Made by a program: the position numbers and the translations under genes. Below, piece by piece: positions 12,401 to 23,400 of a stretch of DNA of 64,000 nucleotides. Origin of the DNA: Protonemura montana (lineage: Eukaryota; Arthropoda; Insecta; Plecoptera; Nemouridae). How positions within the stretch are numbered: the first letter of the stretch is position 1; each line of letters begins with the position of its first letter. The DNA is taken from positions 21,910,651 through 21,974,650 of the forward strand of contig OX387603.1 of assembly GCA_947568835.1 (NCBI GenBank). The letters are read 5' to 3'. Below the pieces are notes generated by a model. It ran no database searches. It was not told where the DNA came from and worked only from the letters and a program-made list of their open reading frames with translations.

Positions 12401-15197
12401 TGATCTTCGGCGACGATTGGCGATACGTCTTGGAATAAAAGATTACATTTCACTGTCAACTGAACGGTACCAAAGACATCGAGTAGACAGAGCGTGTAAA
12501 AAATGTTACCTTCCAAATTCGCATTGCGTGCCGCCGTTTTTGCAAACTGTGGCGTGAATCTTATTATACACTACCCGATAATGAAAATCGAATTTGTTCC
12601 AATATTTTATGCTAATCACTCGTGTACGTGCATTGGAATTATTCCCGTCATGCGTTCCTGAGAAACAGCCATTGAATGCAAATGTTAGAGCCATGCAGCT
12701 GAATTAATGCTTATTATGCATGGGCTCTTAACATTCAATTAACAGGCGGGCCGCATTAGCCAGAACTGCCTCGGCTGTCGGTCTTAATCTTGACGGATAT
12801 CTGCCGAGGACCAGGATTGGTTTTGTGAATCGCGGTGTGGCAGGGGGGGGGGGGGGCGAATAACAAGATGTAATGCTCTCATCCAGTTTATGCGGTGGTA
12901 AATGCATTCGCAATGTAATCATGAGGATTTAGGGCTGTGGGGTGACACTAAACCAAAATCCCATTATTTAGGTGCACATTCTGGACTGGTTGAGCACCAC
13001 GCAATGTTTGCGGCGTTTGATCCCGTGTTTTCCCTATACACCAAGCTCACGACTGAGTTGTGTGCTTCGCCCTGTTTTTACGTATACAAGCTGTTGTAGA
13101 GAGAGAACGGGAAAAATTTCAGTATTTTATTTTTTTGAACCTAGAAAAACTTCAAAGAGAATTGCTACACTTTTACGATAGTGATTTTTTTCAAGTTGCT
13201 TCAACGCCTCGCGTTAAAAGTGCTACTTCCTTGCTAGGAAAATGCAGCAAATTAGATCATTACTGGCGGAAAAACGTAACCTAAAAACTTTCCTTCGGTA
13301 ACGTGATTACAAAGAGATTAAATCTCCGACAAGAAAATCGCTTTCATAAAATTAACCGTCCTTTCTCTTCGCTTTTCCCGAGCCATGAGCATGACTCTGT
13401 CTTTATCACAAGATCCGACTAATTTATAGAAAGACACTGATTCTCTGAAGTATAATGGAGGACTCCATCTGGGCTTAAATGTTTAATCATATTAGGTATT
13501 TTGGAATCAAGATAGATACAACTAATTACATTTACTAAAGGAGGTTAAATATCGCCAGCGTATGCCGTATTTCAGAAAAAAATATAAAACAAAATGTCCG
13601 CTATTTTTGACAATTTTCTTTCAATCTCTTCAACTGCAACTCAAAATGACCTTCAAACTAAATCACCAATACAAAGCACCTTCTCCAAACGCAAACACAG
13701 TACAAGCAACTTACTTGTACCACCTTTGTTAAAGAGTTTGACAGCCAATAAAATTCATATGCGAAAGCACGTGCGACGGCAGAGCGGAAGTGCTTTCTTT
13801 GCGCATGCCAAACACTCTCGCTAGCGCTCCTCACGGGCAGTCCATTAATCACGGTGTTTAGCACACTGCACCCATGTGCCCTGCGCCTGGTCATTGTTCC
13901 CCATTGTTTCGACCAACAATGGCACCCACAAAAGAGCACCTTTAAATCGGCTATCATTACCGAAAGAACAAACAACTCTTCCGCAAGGTCCATGCCTACG
14001 CCACATGGGAAATATATCAATCATTTTTTTTATCCGTCAACGACGCCGCTTTTTGAGTGACATAGTAGCACACATCATAATCCGCAGCCCTTGCGAAGGT
14101 AATTAATAAAATATTTTGTCATAATGTTTCCCTGTCACATCATATGCATGGTGTGACGTGAAGTGGACAGCTATTAGAGCTTTATGCGAAACCAAACAGT
14201 ACGGTAAAAAGACCGCCCATTCCCGCAAGCAAATCATTCTGTTACTATGACAAGAACAAATTTAGCATCTTTTTTTCTCACAGCACACAAATGTAAATTT
14301 AATCTATTTTGTCCAAAACAATTACCAATACGTACCCAATGTATGTGCGCGGTGTTATGGACGATTAAGTCACCGAAGCGTGCACAATAGCCAGTTGTCT
14401 TGTAAAACAAGCCCATTAGAAGCAGCGCCTGTCGTCCTAACGATGTCCTAACCCACTGATAAGCTCGCGGCCCATTATAGTGACCAAGATCCCTGCTGGG
14501 GGCACCCACACCCACCGCTCCAGCTGCACCACTCGCTGCCAGTGATTAAACACTAACTCGAGGAGCTGCGAATCAGTGCTAGGACGTTGCCAGAAATATC
14601 ACATGCACTCTCAAAGCCAGCCACCGCTGCTGCTGCATCGAGAGCGCACTGAGATTTAATTAAAATGAGAATTATACTCGGTTACGCCATTTAATGACGG
14701 GGCGGTGTGGTGGGGAGGGGGGTCGAAGCGTTTGGTTCGTATCTCGGTCACGATATCGCTGCCATTGTGTGACCCAAAATGAGACATTATTCAGGAGCTT
14801 AGGAGCGGGTGTGCTCTCGCCAATGCGAGCGATGCTGAATTGAAATTGAATGTCTATTGGACTTTTGGGCATGACCCCAGTCATTAGTTTAATGATGAGC
14901 GAGGTTATGATTGCACTCGTGGGATTTTGCGAGAAGACAATTCCTGCTTTTGTTAGCTCGCAAGAAGACGGTTCTGTTTTGAATTAATCATCTCTTGCAG
15001 CGCTACAAGTTCCTTGTTTTGTGGCATCTTCGCCAGACGAAAGCAGCCTGTGTTTGGCTGGGTACCGTTACGTACAACGCTGGAAATTGGCTGGTTTAAA
15101 TTGAGTAACGTTTGGTACTTTTAATTGCATTCATTTGGAGGCCGTTCAAAGAACCTTGCCATTTTCACGCGACGAGTTTCAAATCATAAGTGTTCCC
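9479..15197. other. Non-coding DNA with G homopolymers
   Basis: G runs of 13 and 14 bases occur at 11215-11227 and 12843-12856. The longest open frame (11036-11464, + strand, 142 codons) crosses the first G run and has no recognisable domain, so I treat it as chance. A consensus 5' splice site AAG/GTAAGT lies at 11546/11547 after a pyrimidine-rich stretch, but its AAG is a poor acceptor. No RNA gene or mobile element was recognised. Confidence 0.6.
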
Positions 15198-15522
15198 GGG
15201 CGTCGGCGTCGTCGTGCAGAGTTTCGTTCGTTTCGCTGATTGAGAATGTTTATCGTGTCGTCACCCTCGTCCACCGTGGAGCGCCGGCGCACCTCAAAAG
15301 ATCAAACACGCTTTCATTATTCTTTCATAAGCTTTAATTAACGGGATCCGAGCGCCTCACATCTGTGGGCGGGCGCTTTCCCCGGAAAAATATAGCGAAT
15401 TGCTAGTCTTCAAAGACGTTTTGCCAGGCTAAATATGCACCGCACTCCTCTGTTTGCGTTGAGTTGAGGTGATATTTCAATTTAAGCCTCGAGTGTCTTC
15501 CGTCGGCGTCGCTGCGTCGGTT
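15198..15522. repeat. Two CG islands, GGCGTCG type
   Basis: Two similar blocks lie about 300 bp apart: CGGGCGTCGGCGTCGTCG at 15198-15216 and CCGTCGGCGTCGCTGCGTCG at 15500-15519. Both have GTCGGCGTCG on the + strand. The DNA between them is ordinary in composition. Confidence 0.5.
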
Positions 15523-17612
15523 CATGCGGGGAACTTGTATGAAAATGCGACCTTTTCCTTCAGAGTTGGCGGGTTTTTTTTTACATATAGGTGTTTGCTT
15601 TAGAGTGGCTCGCACCTAGCGTGTACCGCTTTGAATCTGTGTTTAAAATTTTTCTCTTTACACCGAATGTTTTGAGAAAAGTGGATTGAGACAGATATTT
15701 TTACTTTGCTGGAACCTAATTTTAATTGGCAGGGCTAATTTAATTGCGTTGGTTTTTGTTTCGAAGTCACTTTTCAGTTTTATAATCACAACACGTACAG
15801 CGAAGACGAGGCCAGCAGTACTCCATGTGTACTTTTATAATAACTGTTCATGCTCGTCAGTGAAATTGTCGTAAAATTGTCTTTTCTCTTTAAAAACACA
15901 CACGTGTATGTTTTTCTATATGGAACTGATAATGGTTTGCTGCTAGCACCCAAGCGCATTTTATCGATACCAGAAATTCCAATTACGATCCGCCAGTCGA
16001 CTCCACACCTCCGGGCTCACCGACTCACATACGAACCCGGTCTTTGATAATAAACTAAATATAAAAAGGAAACTTCGCTCTGCCATTTTTCCCCAACTAC
16101 TTCGATATCACACCTCCAGACTCGCCAAGAATTCGACGCCCCAGACTCGGGAACAAGTCGGCAAATTTCCCATCCTTTTCTCCGGATTACTTTTATAGCT
16201 ATACTTTCACACCCACCATTTTATTGATATTCGATACGTAGCACGGCCTAACCTGTCTTTGGACAAGGCCGGCTTCACTCTTTGGACATTAGCCAGGGGT
16301 TGGTAACAGTGATTAGCCCTTACCTAACATCCCCTTAAGCCAGCTCTACAATCGCGATTCTCCCATCCAGCCCCTAGGCGGGGCAAAGGGGTTGCTACGA
16401 AAGTGGATGGATGTGTACCAAGGATTTAATGAGCATCGATTTTATTTCGCTCACATCCTTGATGACTTAGAGTGGGAAGCTCTGATTAGAAAAAAAAGGA
16501 TTTAAGAGCCTTTCGTGTACGAAACTTGTTTTTGCCGTTCTCAAAAAAACACGGCTAATATAAAAAAGTATCCCTTGTCCCTGGAACCTGTATCAGTGTT
16601 CGTTAAGTCAAGCATTCAAACTTGTTCTGCGGGCTGCGTCTAGGAGGCGATCGATCGGTTAACAATTTCTAGGGGTATATCGTTATTCGAAAGTCATCAG
16701 ACCCGAAGTGTAACGAGCTAATTCCCAAAATCAAGTTCCCCAAGTCAACAAGGGTCGGCCCAGGAAATATATGCACGTGCTGCCGTCCTGGTCATCGACT
16801 ATATCCACCTCAAACGGTTTTCATATGCCTCGAGCGAGGACCGCTCCGACCACACGCACACACGCACACAAACACGCGGCGCTCAACTTTGCGCTCCAAT
16901 CCTCGGCGGCCATTCATTTGAATGAAGAAAAAATTATCTTAGCTTACTTACGATAGCTGTTTTGACATGTTTGCCTTTGCAATCAGTAGCAGTTAATTTC
17001 GTAGCAATTCCTGTCTGGGTTATTTATCTATCCAGAGTGTCCGGTGAAAGTAATTTAGACCCGGATCGTCCTGATGCTGCAAGGACTCGTCCGCTTTGTT
17101 GGTTAGGATGAAGCATTAATTTCAGGCGATTTTGTAAAAAGTGGCGCAGGAGACAAGCTGATGAATTGTAGGTCCTTCATCCTGCGGAATTAATTAAGCG
17201 TATTTTGTCTGCGTTCATGGGCATAAAGGCCAGCGTGAGTTAAAAATCGAGTTAATTTGTTTCTCGATCGTCGAAAAATATGAAAAAAGTTCTGCATCAT
17301 TTTCAAAAAGGGCTTTAAAAGAAGCTGGCTCAACTTAATTTCGCTTCATTGTCCTGCTAGAAATAATTAATAGGGCGAAAAAAAGTGTATCTCACTGAAA
17401 TGAACGGATACAACGAAAGCTGGAGCTTTTAATGTTTTTTCTATTCAGATTATCCGTTCGTGCCAGTAACCTCAGAGTTGTATGCATAGACTGTGTTTTA
17501 TTTTCCCTTTCAATTCTTGATAAATGTACCTAATGCTACGCAATTGTATTCACATATAACCTACCTTATTTTTTTTATTATTATGAACACTATAATCTTC
17601 TCAAAAAGTGAT
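15523..17612. other. Non-coding DNA
   Basis: The longest open frame is about 70 codons. A CA/CG-rich simple stretch lies at 16851-16877. A minus copy of the dispersed GCAGCCCGCA motif lies at 16623-16649. Two loosely similar phrases, CTCCACACCTCCGGGCTC (near 16001) and CACACCTCCAGACTCGCC (near 16111), hint at a decayed local duplication but do not extend convincingly. Confidence 0.55.
16623..16649 (-). repeat. Dispersed ~28-bp motif, minus copy
   Basis: The + strand reads TGTTCTGCGGGCTGCGTC then TAGGAGGCG. Its complement closely matches the copy at 43634-43660, including the less common CCTAGACGCAGCCCGC part. This is the best-conserved pair of the family. Confidence 0.65.
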
Positions 17613-17678
17613 GCCCAAACGGGGATTCGATCACCCGATCTCCTCGGGTGTTGCTCTAACCCATTGAGCTACTTGGAC
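17613..17678 (-). repeat. tRNA-like sequence (SINE head or tRNA pseudogene)
   Basis: Read on the minus strand, the 7-bp acceptor strands GTCCAAG and TTTGGGC pair fully, allowing G-U pairs. The D arm GCTC/GAGC encloses AATGGGTTA, giving a good Pol III A box. ATCGAATCC is a near-consensus B box. A 6-bp stem CACCCG/CGGGTG closes the seven-base loop AGGAGAT, which lacks the U33 of real tRNAs. The total of about 66 nt is too short, because the 5' half of the T stem is missing. A run of five T follows a few bases downstream on this strand and would stop Pol III. A functional tRNA is therefore unlikely. A SINE head or a truncated tRNA pseudogene fits. The AT-rich DNA downstream shows no clear SINE body. 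Confidence 0.6.
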
Positions 17679-17846
17679 ACATGCTTTTTGAGACGATTTT
17701 AGTGTATTTGATGAGAATGACAGATCTCCAAGGATAAGAACCAAGAGGCTGTGAATACTCACAGTCACTCTGATTCTAGTGACGCTATACCACGTCACAA
17801 CCATTCAATCTCGAGTAACTCCAATTTGACGTTGGATGCGTTGTAT

Positions 17847-17978
17847 TTAGTTGAAATCTTATTTAAAAGTGCAAACGCTTGCAATGCACGGGGTATTTTT
17901 GAGACGGTTATAGTGTTCATAATAATAAAATACCCCGCGCATTGCAAGCGCTTGCAATTTAAATCAGATTTAAACTAA
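17847..17978. repeat. Long imperfect inverted repeat (MITE-like hairpin)
   Basis: The left arm (17847-17898) and the complement of the right arm (17927-17978) align over about 50 bp. The cores are CGCTTGCAATGCACGGGGTA on the left and TACCCCGCGCATTGCAAGCG on the right, with AT-rich outer parts. The spacer is about 28 bp. The transcript would fold into a long stem. Candidates are a small palindromic MITE or an snRNA/miRNA-like hairpin. I see no flanking target duplication and no known mature miRNA sequence, so a mobile-element origin is preferred. Confidence 0.75.
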
Positions 17979-18160
17979 CCTACCTTCTTATTTGCTGATA
18001 AAACAAAAACCGAAACGACACGAATTCGAATTTTTTCTTCCAACAAACGTACGCGCGTCAAGTTTTCTACGAAAAATGCGAGCAAGAATCGACTTTTAAA
18101 GTATCATATTGTCGTTAAAATCGCTAACAGAAACCAGACAGCAATATTTCTGAGGAGAAA

Positions 18161-18243
18161 ACGCCGACGCCGTCGACTGCATGGCGTTCAAAACGACTGG
18201 GCGTCGCCGGCGTCGTCGTCGGGTGTCGGCGTCGGCGTTGCGA
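18161..18243. repeat. CG island, densest of the GACGCCG/GGCGTCG series
   Basis: Within about 80 bp the block contains ACGCCGACGCCGTCG, GGCGTCGCCGGCGTCGTCG and GTCGGCGTCGGCG. Flanks are AT-rich. It is not a simple tandem array, because the repeated element is the hexamer GGCGTC or its complement in changing phase and both orientations. Confidence 0.6.
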
Positions 18244-18470
18244 TAGATGCAACCAACGCGACGTAATTGAATTTCAAATTTCCTTTCTTGTGGATCCTCT
18301 TATCTCGCCGACCCCCTCCCCATTACCACACTCCTCATTGTAAAGTGCACGCTAGTGTGAGGTTTACCCTGATATTTTGCACAGCGATAGTTCACAAAGT
18401 AATTAGAGTGTACATATCTAGCCAAGATTTTCTCAGGGGTGTAAATAGGGGATTTTAATATCATCGAACT

Positions 18471-18502
18471 TTATTTATTTATTTATTTATCTATTTATTT
18501 TT
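18471..18502. repeat. (TTTA)n microsatellite
   Basis: TTTA is repeated about eight times with one C interruption. It is a simple repeat without other signal. Confidence 0.9.
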
Positions 18503-19990
18503 ATAGTTTTTCTATGTATGACTTTTATAACATGTATTGTCGACTTTGCATTATTGTTAGAACGAGTTTCGTAGCATGCTTATCTATGTAGTTTGTGATA
18601 CATCATAAAACTTAACTTATTTTCATGTATTTGATGAGATTTTTGTGAGCGAGTTTTGGGAAAAGAAATACCGCAGTGTCTGTCTGGTACATTTATAAGC
18701 GTCTGTCACGGACAGGCTAACAGTTCACGAGATTTATATTACCGAAGCCTTTGTTTAAATATTGCTTCAAGAAGAATTTTCGCTTGATTTTGAAATTAAA
18801 TCCAAAGTTGGATTTCACTCCAGTTTGAAGAGTTTTTTTTTTGACGAACCAGTGAAAACCTATCAACTGTTAAATATTGGAACACCTTTCTGTATCCACG
18901 TTTATCATTTTTTTTCCAAAAAAAAAGTGTATCAAAAATTAACAAGTCACAAATTGGAGACACTCGACAGCTTATCGATGCCACTTGCCAAAAATAATAA
19001 AAAAAAAAAAAAAAAGTTTCCAGTTGTTATCGAAATTGACGGACAAAAACAGTCGACCCGTCGAAATTCTGTAATGAAAAGGTGCATCCAGCGTACAATT
19101 TAATGAGAGTTTTATTGACACTTGAAAGCTGCTGCTAATTCAGCGACAAACGTTCGGCAAATTCCATTCCAGTGTTCGCCATTTCGAATTGATCAACCGT
19201 GCATCTCGTCGCCACTTGTGTAGGATTTTTTAAAAATCATAATTGAACAGACACTCTTGCGCATTAATACCCAATTTTGTTTGGCAACACAGAAAGCATC
19301 TTAAATTCTCGTTCTCTAAATTTCGTTCAACTGTTAGATACTTCAGGAAACAAAGCAACATATAATAACGAACAGGGCTGTTGTGCTGCAACCCCACGTA
19401 CCGAGCAGGGTAACAGCATCCGCTGGACCAATTAGACGTCGAGAAACTCGACAGTCAAGCACAAGAAAGACACCGAGATCGATTTGATCTTCGAATTCGC
19501 GTTCCGTCATTACCCCACTGTTTTCCTGATCAGACCATTTCCGATCGGCGAGATGGAGAAATTCCCTGAAGCAATATTTCCTGTTGAAGGGACGATAAAA
19601 ATTCCAACTAGTATTATCGATTTCATATTCTCTTTTGTTCGTGCCTATATACATTATGCGAGCTTCATATGAAAGACGACAACAGCAGTTTTTCCTTTCT
19701 GAAAATAAGTAATATCATGTCTTGTATACTTAGTACACATAATTCGTTTCTGTTGGAACTTCATCGTTGGCAATCATGTAATAGGCTGCTAAGCCGAGGA
19801 TTCTACGTGTAATTATATTATCGATTTGATGGCAAGTAGCTCCCACGGTGATTCAATTCCTGATTAAACTTGAGATGTCATTTTTGGAGGTAGGTACTGT
19901 AAAAAGCCAGGAGAGAAAAGCCATCTTACTTTTTGGAGGCCATCATATGACATAAACAAGTGCTTGCTCGACGTCAACGCCATACTTATG

Positions 19991-20018
19991 TCTTGTTCTT
20001 TCTGTTTTAGGTGAGTGG
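19991..20018 (+). other. Candidate ratchet point (zero-length exon), site 1
   Basis: A strong pyrimidine tract, TCTTGTTCTTTCTGTTTTAG, ends at 20010 and is followed at once by GTGAGTGG. A 3' splice site fused to a regenerated 5' splice site is the hallmark of recursive splicing in very long introns (known from Drosophila Ubx and others). If instead a real exon begins here, it can run in one open frame only to about 20065, where AAG/GTGAAT would be a weak donor. RNA evidence is needed to separate the two. Confidence 0.5.
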
Positions 20019-20425
20019 TGATAATTCGGTGGGTCCACGAGGCTGGAGGGTCAAGGTCAAGTCAAGGTGAATATTGAATTCGTCGACTTCGCTTCGGATT
20101 TTCATGCAAGAGAAAAAAGATTTAAAATTTCCCCAATTTGTATTATAAGAAGGAAAAATATAAAATAGCCTCTAAAAACATGTATTTCTTCGTACGTTTT
20201 GTAAAGAGCTTCAACAAAAATTTCTAGACTCCGATTTAAAGACCCAAATCCGCGGAAAATTGAATTTCTCAAAAATACCACAACCCATTGTGCGTGTAAA
20301 AGAATTCCAACAATTCTTGATATGTCATCCGACGGGCCCCCTGCCGCCCCCACCACAGTCGCTAACTGCGCCCGCAAGGAGACAGCAGCACGGAGAGGCC
20401 CGTGCACAGAAAGAGATGGCAAAGT

Positions 20426-20486
20426 GTCGACGACACCGACGTCGCATCGGCCCGTTGTGACGGCGTCGCCTACGCCGTCGCCGGTG
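20426..20486. repeat. CG island with both orientations of GGCGTCG
   Basis: The block has GTCGACGACACCGACGTCGC followed, after a short gap, by GACGGCGTCGCCTACGCCG and TCGCCGG. The second half is close to a perfect interrupted palindrome (GGCGT..ACGCC). It starts about 400 bp downstream of the first ratchet candidate. Confidence 0.55.
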
Positions 20487-23400
20487 AATTCACCCGTGTG
20501 ATCACTTTGTAATTCACAAAGGTGCACTGCCATCCGGCACGGTTACTTACACGTTTACAGGACGCGGCGCACGAATAGCCCAAAGCGATCCCCTGGCGCC
20601 CTCTACCTCTGGCTCGAACTGACCGGAAAGCAACGCCCCCCCCCCCCCCCCCTAAACAACCAACGAACATCGACATTCGATTCCCTTACTCGGCAAAAGA
20701 TACCCCCTAACCCGCCTCAAATCCTTTGCCCTCATTCACCATTCCCAATCCCATGGTTTACAAGAGAAAAAAAGTATCGCGCTGAAAAAATATTTCATGT
20801 ACAAGTTTTCAATTTGGCTTCTCTTTACTGTTTTAATATTATTTGGTATTTTCATGTTGCGTCGACGACATACGCCTTTGTTCGTGGGTTTCTTTACATT
20901 ACCATCGTCTAGACGTTTTCAGCTGACGGATAGGGATAGGTTTCTATTTTCATGTTTGGCAAACCATTGCTCCATTTTCCATTTTCTATTTTCCTATGAC
21001 TTCGTTTATATCCATTACTGAAAAGCGTCTTTCAATTAATGCTTTCATAATATTATGTCTCTGATATTCTTTGTGATTTCTTTGGCGCACTGTTGTTGTG
21101 CTTGTGCGCACCATTTGAAATGAGCTCAAAGCGCGTCGTCTTTGAAAGAATACGCCATTGTTCAGTTCAATATCTAATTTAGCTAGAGACTCTGATGCTC
21201 TACGTTCGTTCTTCGGGTGCTGCTCTGTGTTCCGCAAACAGTTCTGTCCCCGACACCTACACGGGCAACGAGCCCCGTGGCGTCGTGGCGTGAATGCAGT
21301 CGTCGATCCGACTCGAAAAGAGAGAACAGAAAAAAAACACCGACGCCAGGAAATATCTGCGTTTCATCTTGATTCTGCCCTCGGGAAAAGAAAATTTCGT
21401 TCGAAAATAATCAACGTATTTAACTTTTCACATTTCCGTTGGGAAAAGTTAAGCAACGCGGCACAACGATTTCGGTGATGTAGCGTTGTCACTTGCTCGC
21501 AATGGCCGTCTCGGCCCTGATAACAACCCTTGTGGGACACTCTAAACGCATTATTCCACAAATGATATTCTAATATGAAATTACAATTCAGCGACATTAA
21601 TATTCAACAGTTCAGCGGGCGTCCCACCGATGCACCTAGTATATGTACACTCTAGGAATGATTTAATGCATGCTAATTATCTGAGGCAGTCATCATCGCT
21701 CCAGGCGAGGGAATTGCAATTAGATGAACGTTATTGTCAAATCTTGAGATGGGTTGCAAGGCGATGTTTGAATTTCAGAGGAAGGTACCGTTGCGTGATA
21801 CGTTTGCGGCGGGCGGTATTGTGTTTGATAAAAACCCCAGCAGTTAACAAATGTCTCGATTCCCGAAAAGGAACAAGGACAGATTGTTGTTTGCCTAGCG
21901 GAAAGTAAACTTGGCACCTCCACAATGGAAAGGATGTTGGGTGAATCGGATTCAGGGAAGACGAGTGTGCTATTTGTGGTCGTTCCTTTCAGCGCCTTGC
22001 TCGTATCCGTTGCTGCATTCTGAACTTGGGAATATGCATGCATCTCTGTGCGCTGGTATATACTATATTCGCGTGTCATCACGACATTGTAAACGGGGTG
22101 GGGTCAAAAATCGGAAACTTTTTCAAATTCACTATGGAAACCACATGCTGGCTATCCGGATTATTCTTTTCACTCGCAGAATGTACACTTTTGTTGCAAA
22201 TTTGACAGCGGGAAGAAAGACCGAGTGGATATTTAGGACCATTTCTCATATTGTATAAATTCAACGACGACGGCAGCGCTACGAAGTGTCTGCTTGGACA
22301 AATTTTGATATCCGACGCTTCTTGGAGGAAGCTAAGATAATTTATTTTTGCCAGCTCCACCGCGCGTATCCGAGGAATGGGATTTCGTGGAGTAATATGA
22401 GAAAGACGGATTGCGGCCATCGCTTGTCTTCGTCCACGAAGCGTACTTATTTTATTTGGGAATGAACAGTAGATTTCAAAACTGCTAGCAGATTCAAAAG
22501 AAAGAATTCGAATCCACAAGAGGACATGATGTGAAAGTGCCTTTCATTTTCTAAGGATCGATTCGATTCACAATAACGGACTTCCAGGTATCCCAATGTA
22601 TATTTAGAGACCAAATGTTGCATTCATTTGGTTTGACCACGGTCAAAAATCTTAACGCCGATTGACTTTAAAATACCCATTAATCAGTTCCCAACTTGCA
22701 CCAGATTAATCCACGAACACGTCCATGCTGACCAACGGCTGGCTGTTGGTGCAGCCGTTAGTGTATGGGGACCGCAGTATCCACAAGCTCCTCTCGGCGT
22801 GGATCTCACAAGCACAGCCTCCACATCCCGGCCGACGGGGACAGATATACCACGATAACGGGTCTATCGATTAACCATAACGCCAGTCGGGCGAGTTTAA
22901 CTGCATTTCAAATAATCATCCCGGCGATGTGACTGGCGTGCTAACTGCCCACAAAACAACCACGCGGATCTATTTGTTCGCACTGCATTCGCACGGTTTG
23001 TCTGCATGACGATAAAAAGCTACGACCTCCAGAGAAACACTATGTGGTTGACAGTGATGCGGAGAATGACCTTATATGGTGACGTCTTGAGAGAGTCGAC
23101 TAGACAATGACGGCAAGTATCGTTGCTGAGGTGATTACACTTTAGTAGTTCTTTGATCTGCGCTCGTATTCCAATCAATCGCAATCGATTTGATTCGCGA
23201 ACGGGGATATAGAAGCACGATGGGAAAATCATTTAACATGCTTTTCCAGAGAGATATCCACGATCGCACTCCGGTGGAATTCAATATAATTGCAAGGCGA
23301 TATATTTGCTGGTCCTTTTGCAAGATATTAATAAAATCGGATTGGAATCTCATATCTAATCAATTCTTTCCTGGGTTATCCGTTACGTTTTGATTCCTTA

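Larger units (their letters stand above)
17979..19989. other. Non-coding DNA with CG island, TTTA repeat and poly(A)
   Basis: This stretch holds the CG island at 18161-18243, a (TTTA)n tract at 18471-18502 and a run of 17 A at 18999-19015. The A run ends a diverged AT-rich segment and could be the tail of an old retroposon, but no matching 5' part was found. Open frames reach 113 codons, across the A run, and look random. Confidence 0.6.
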
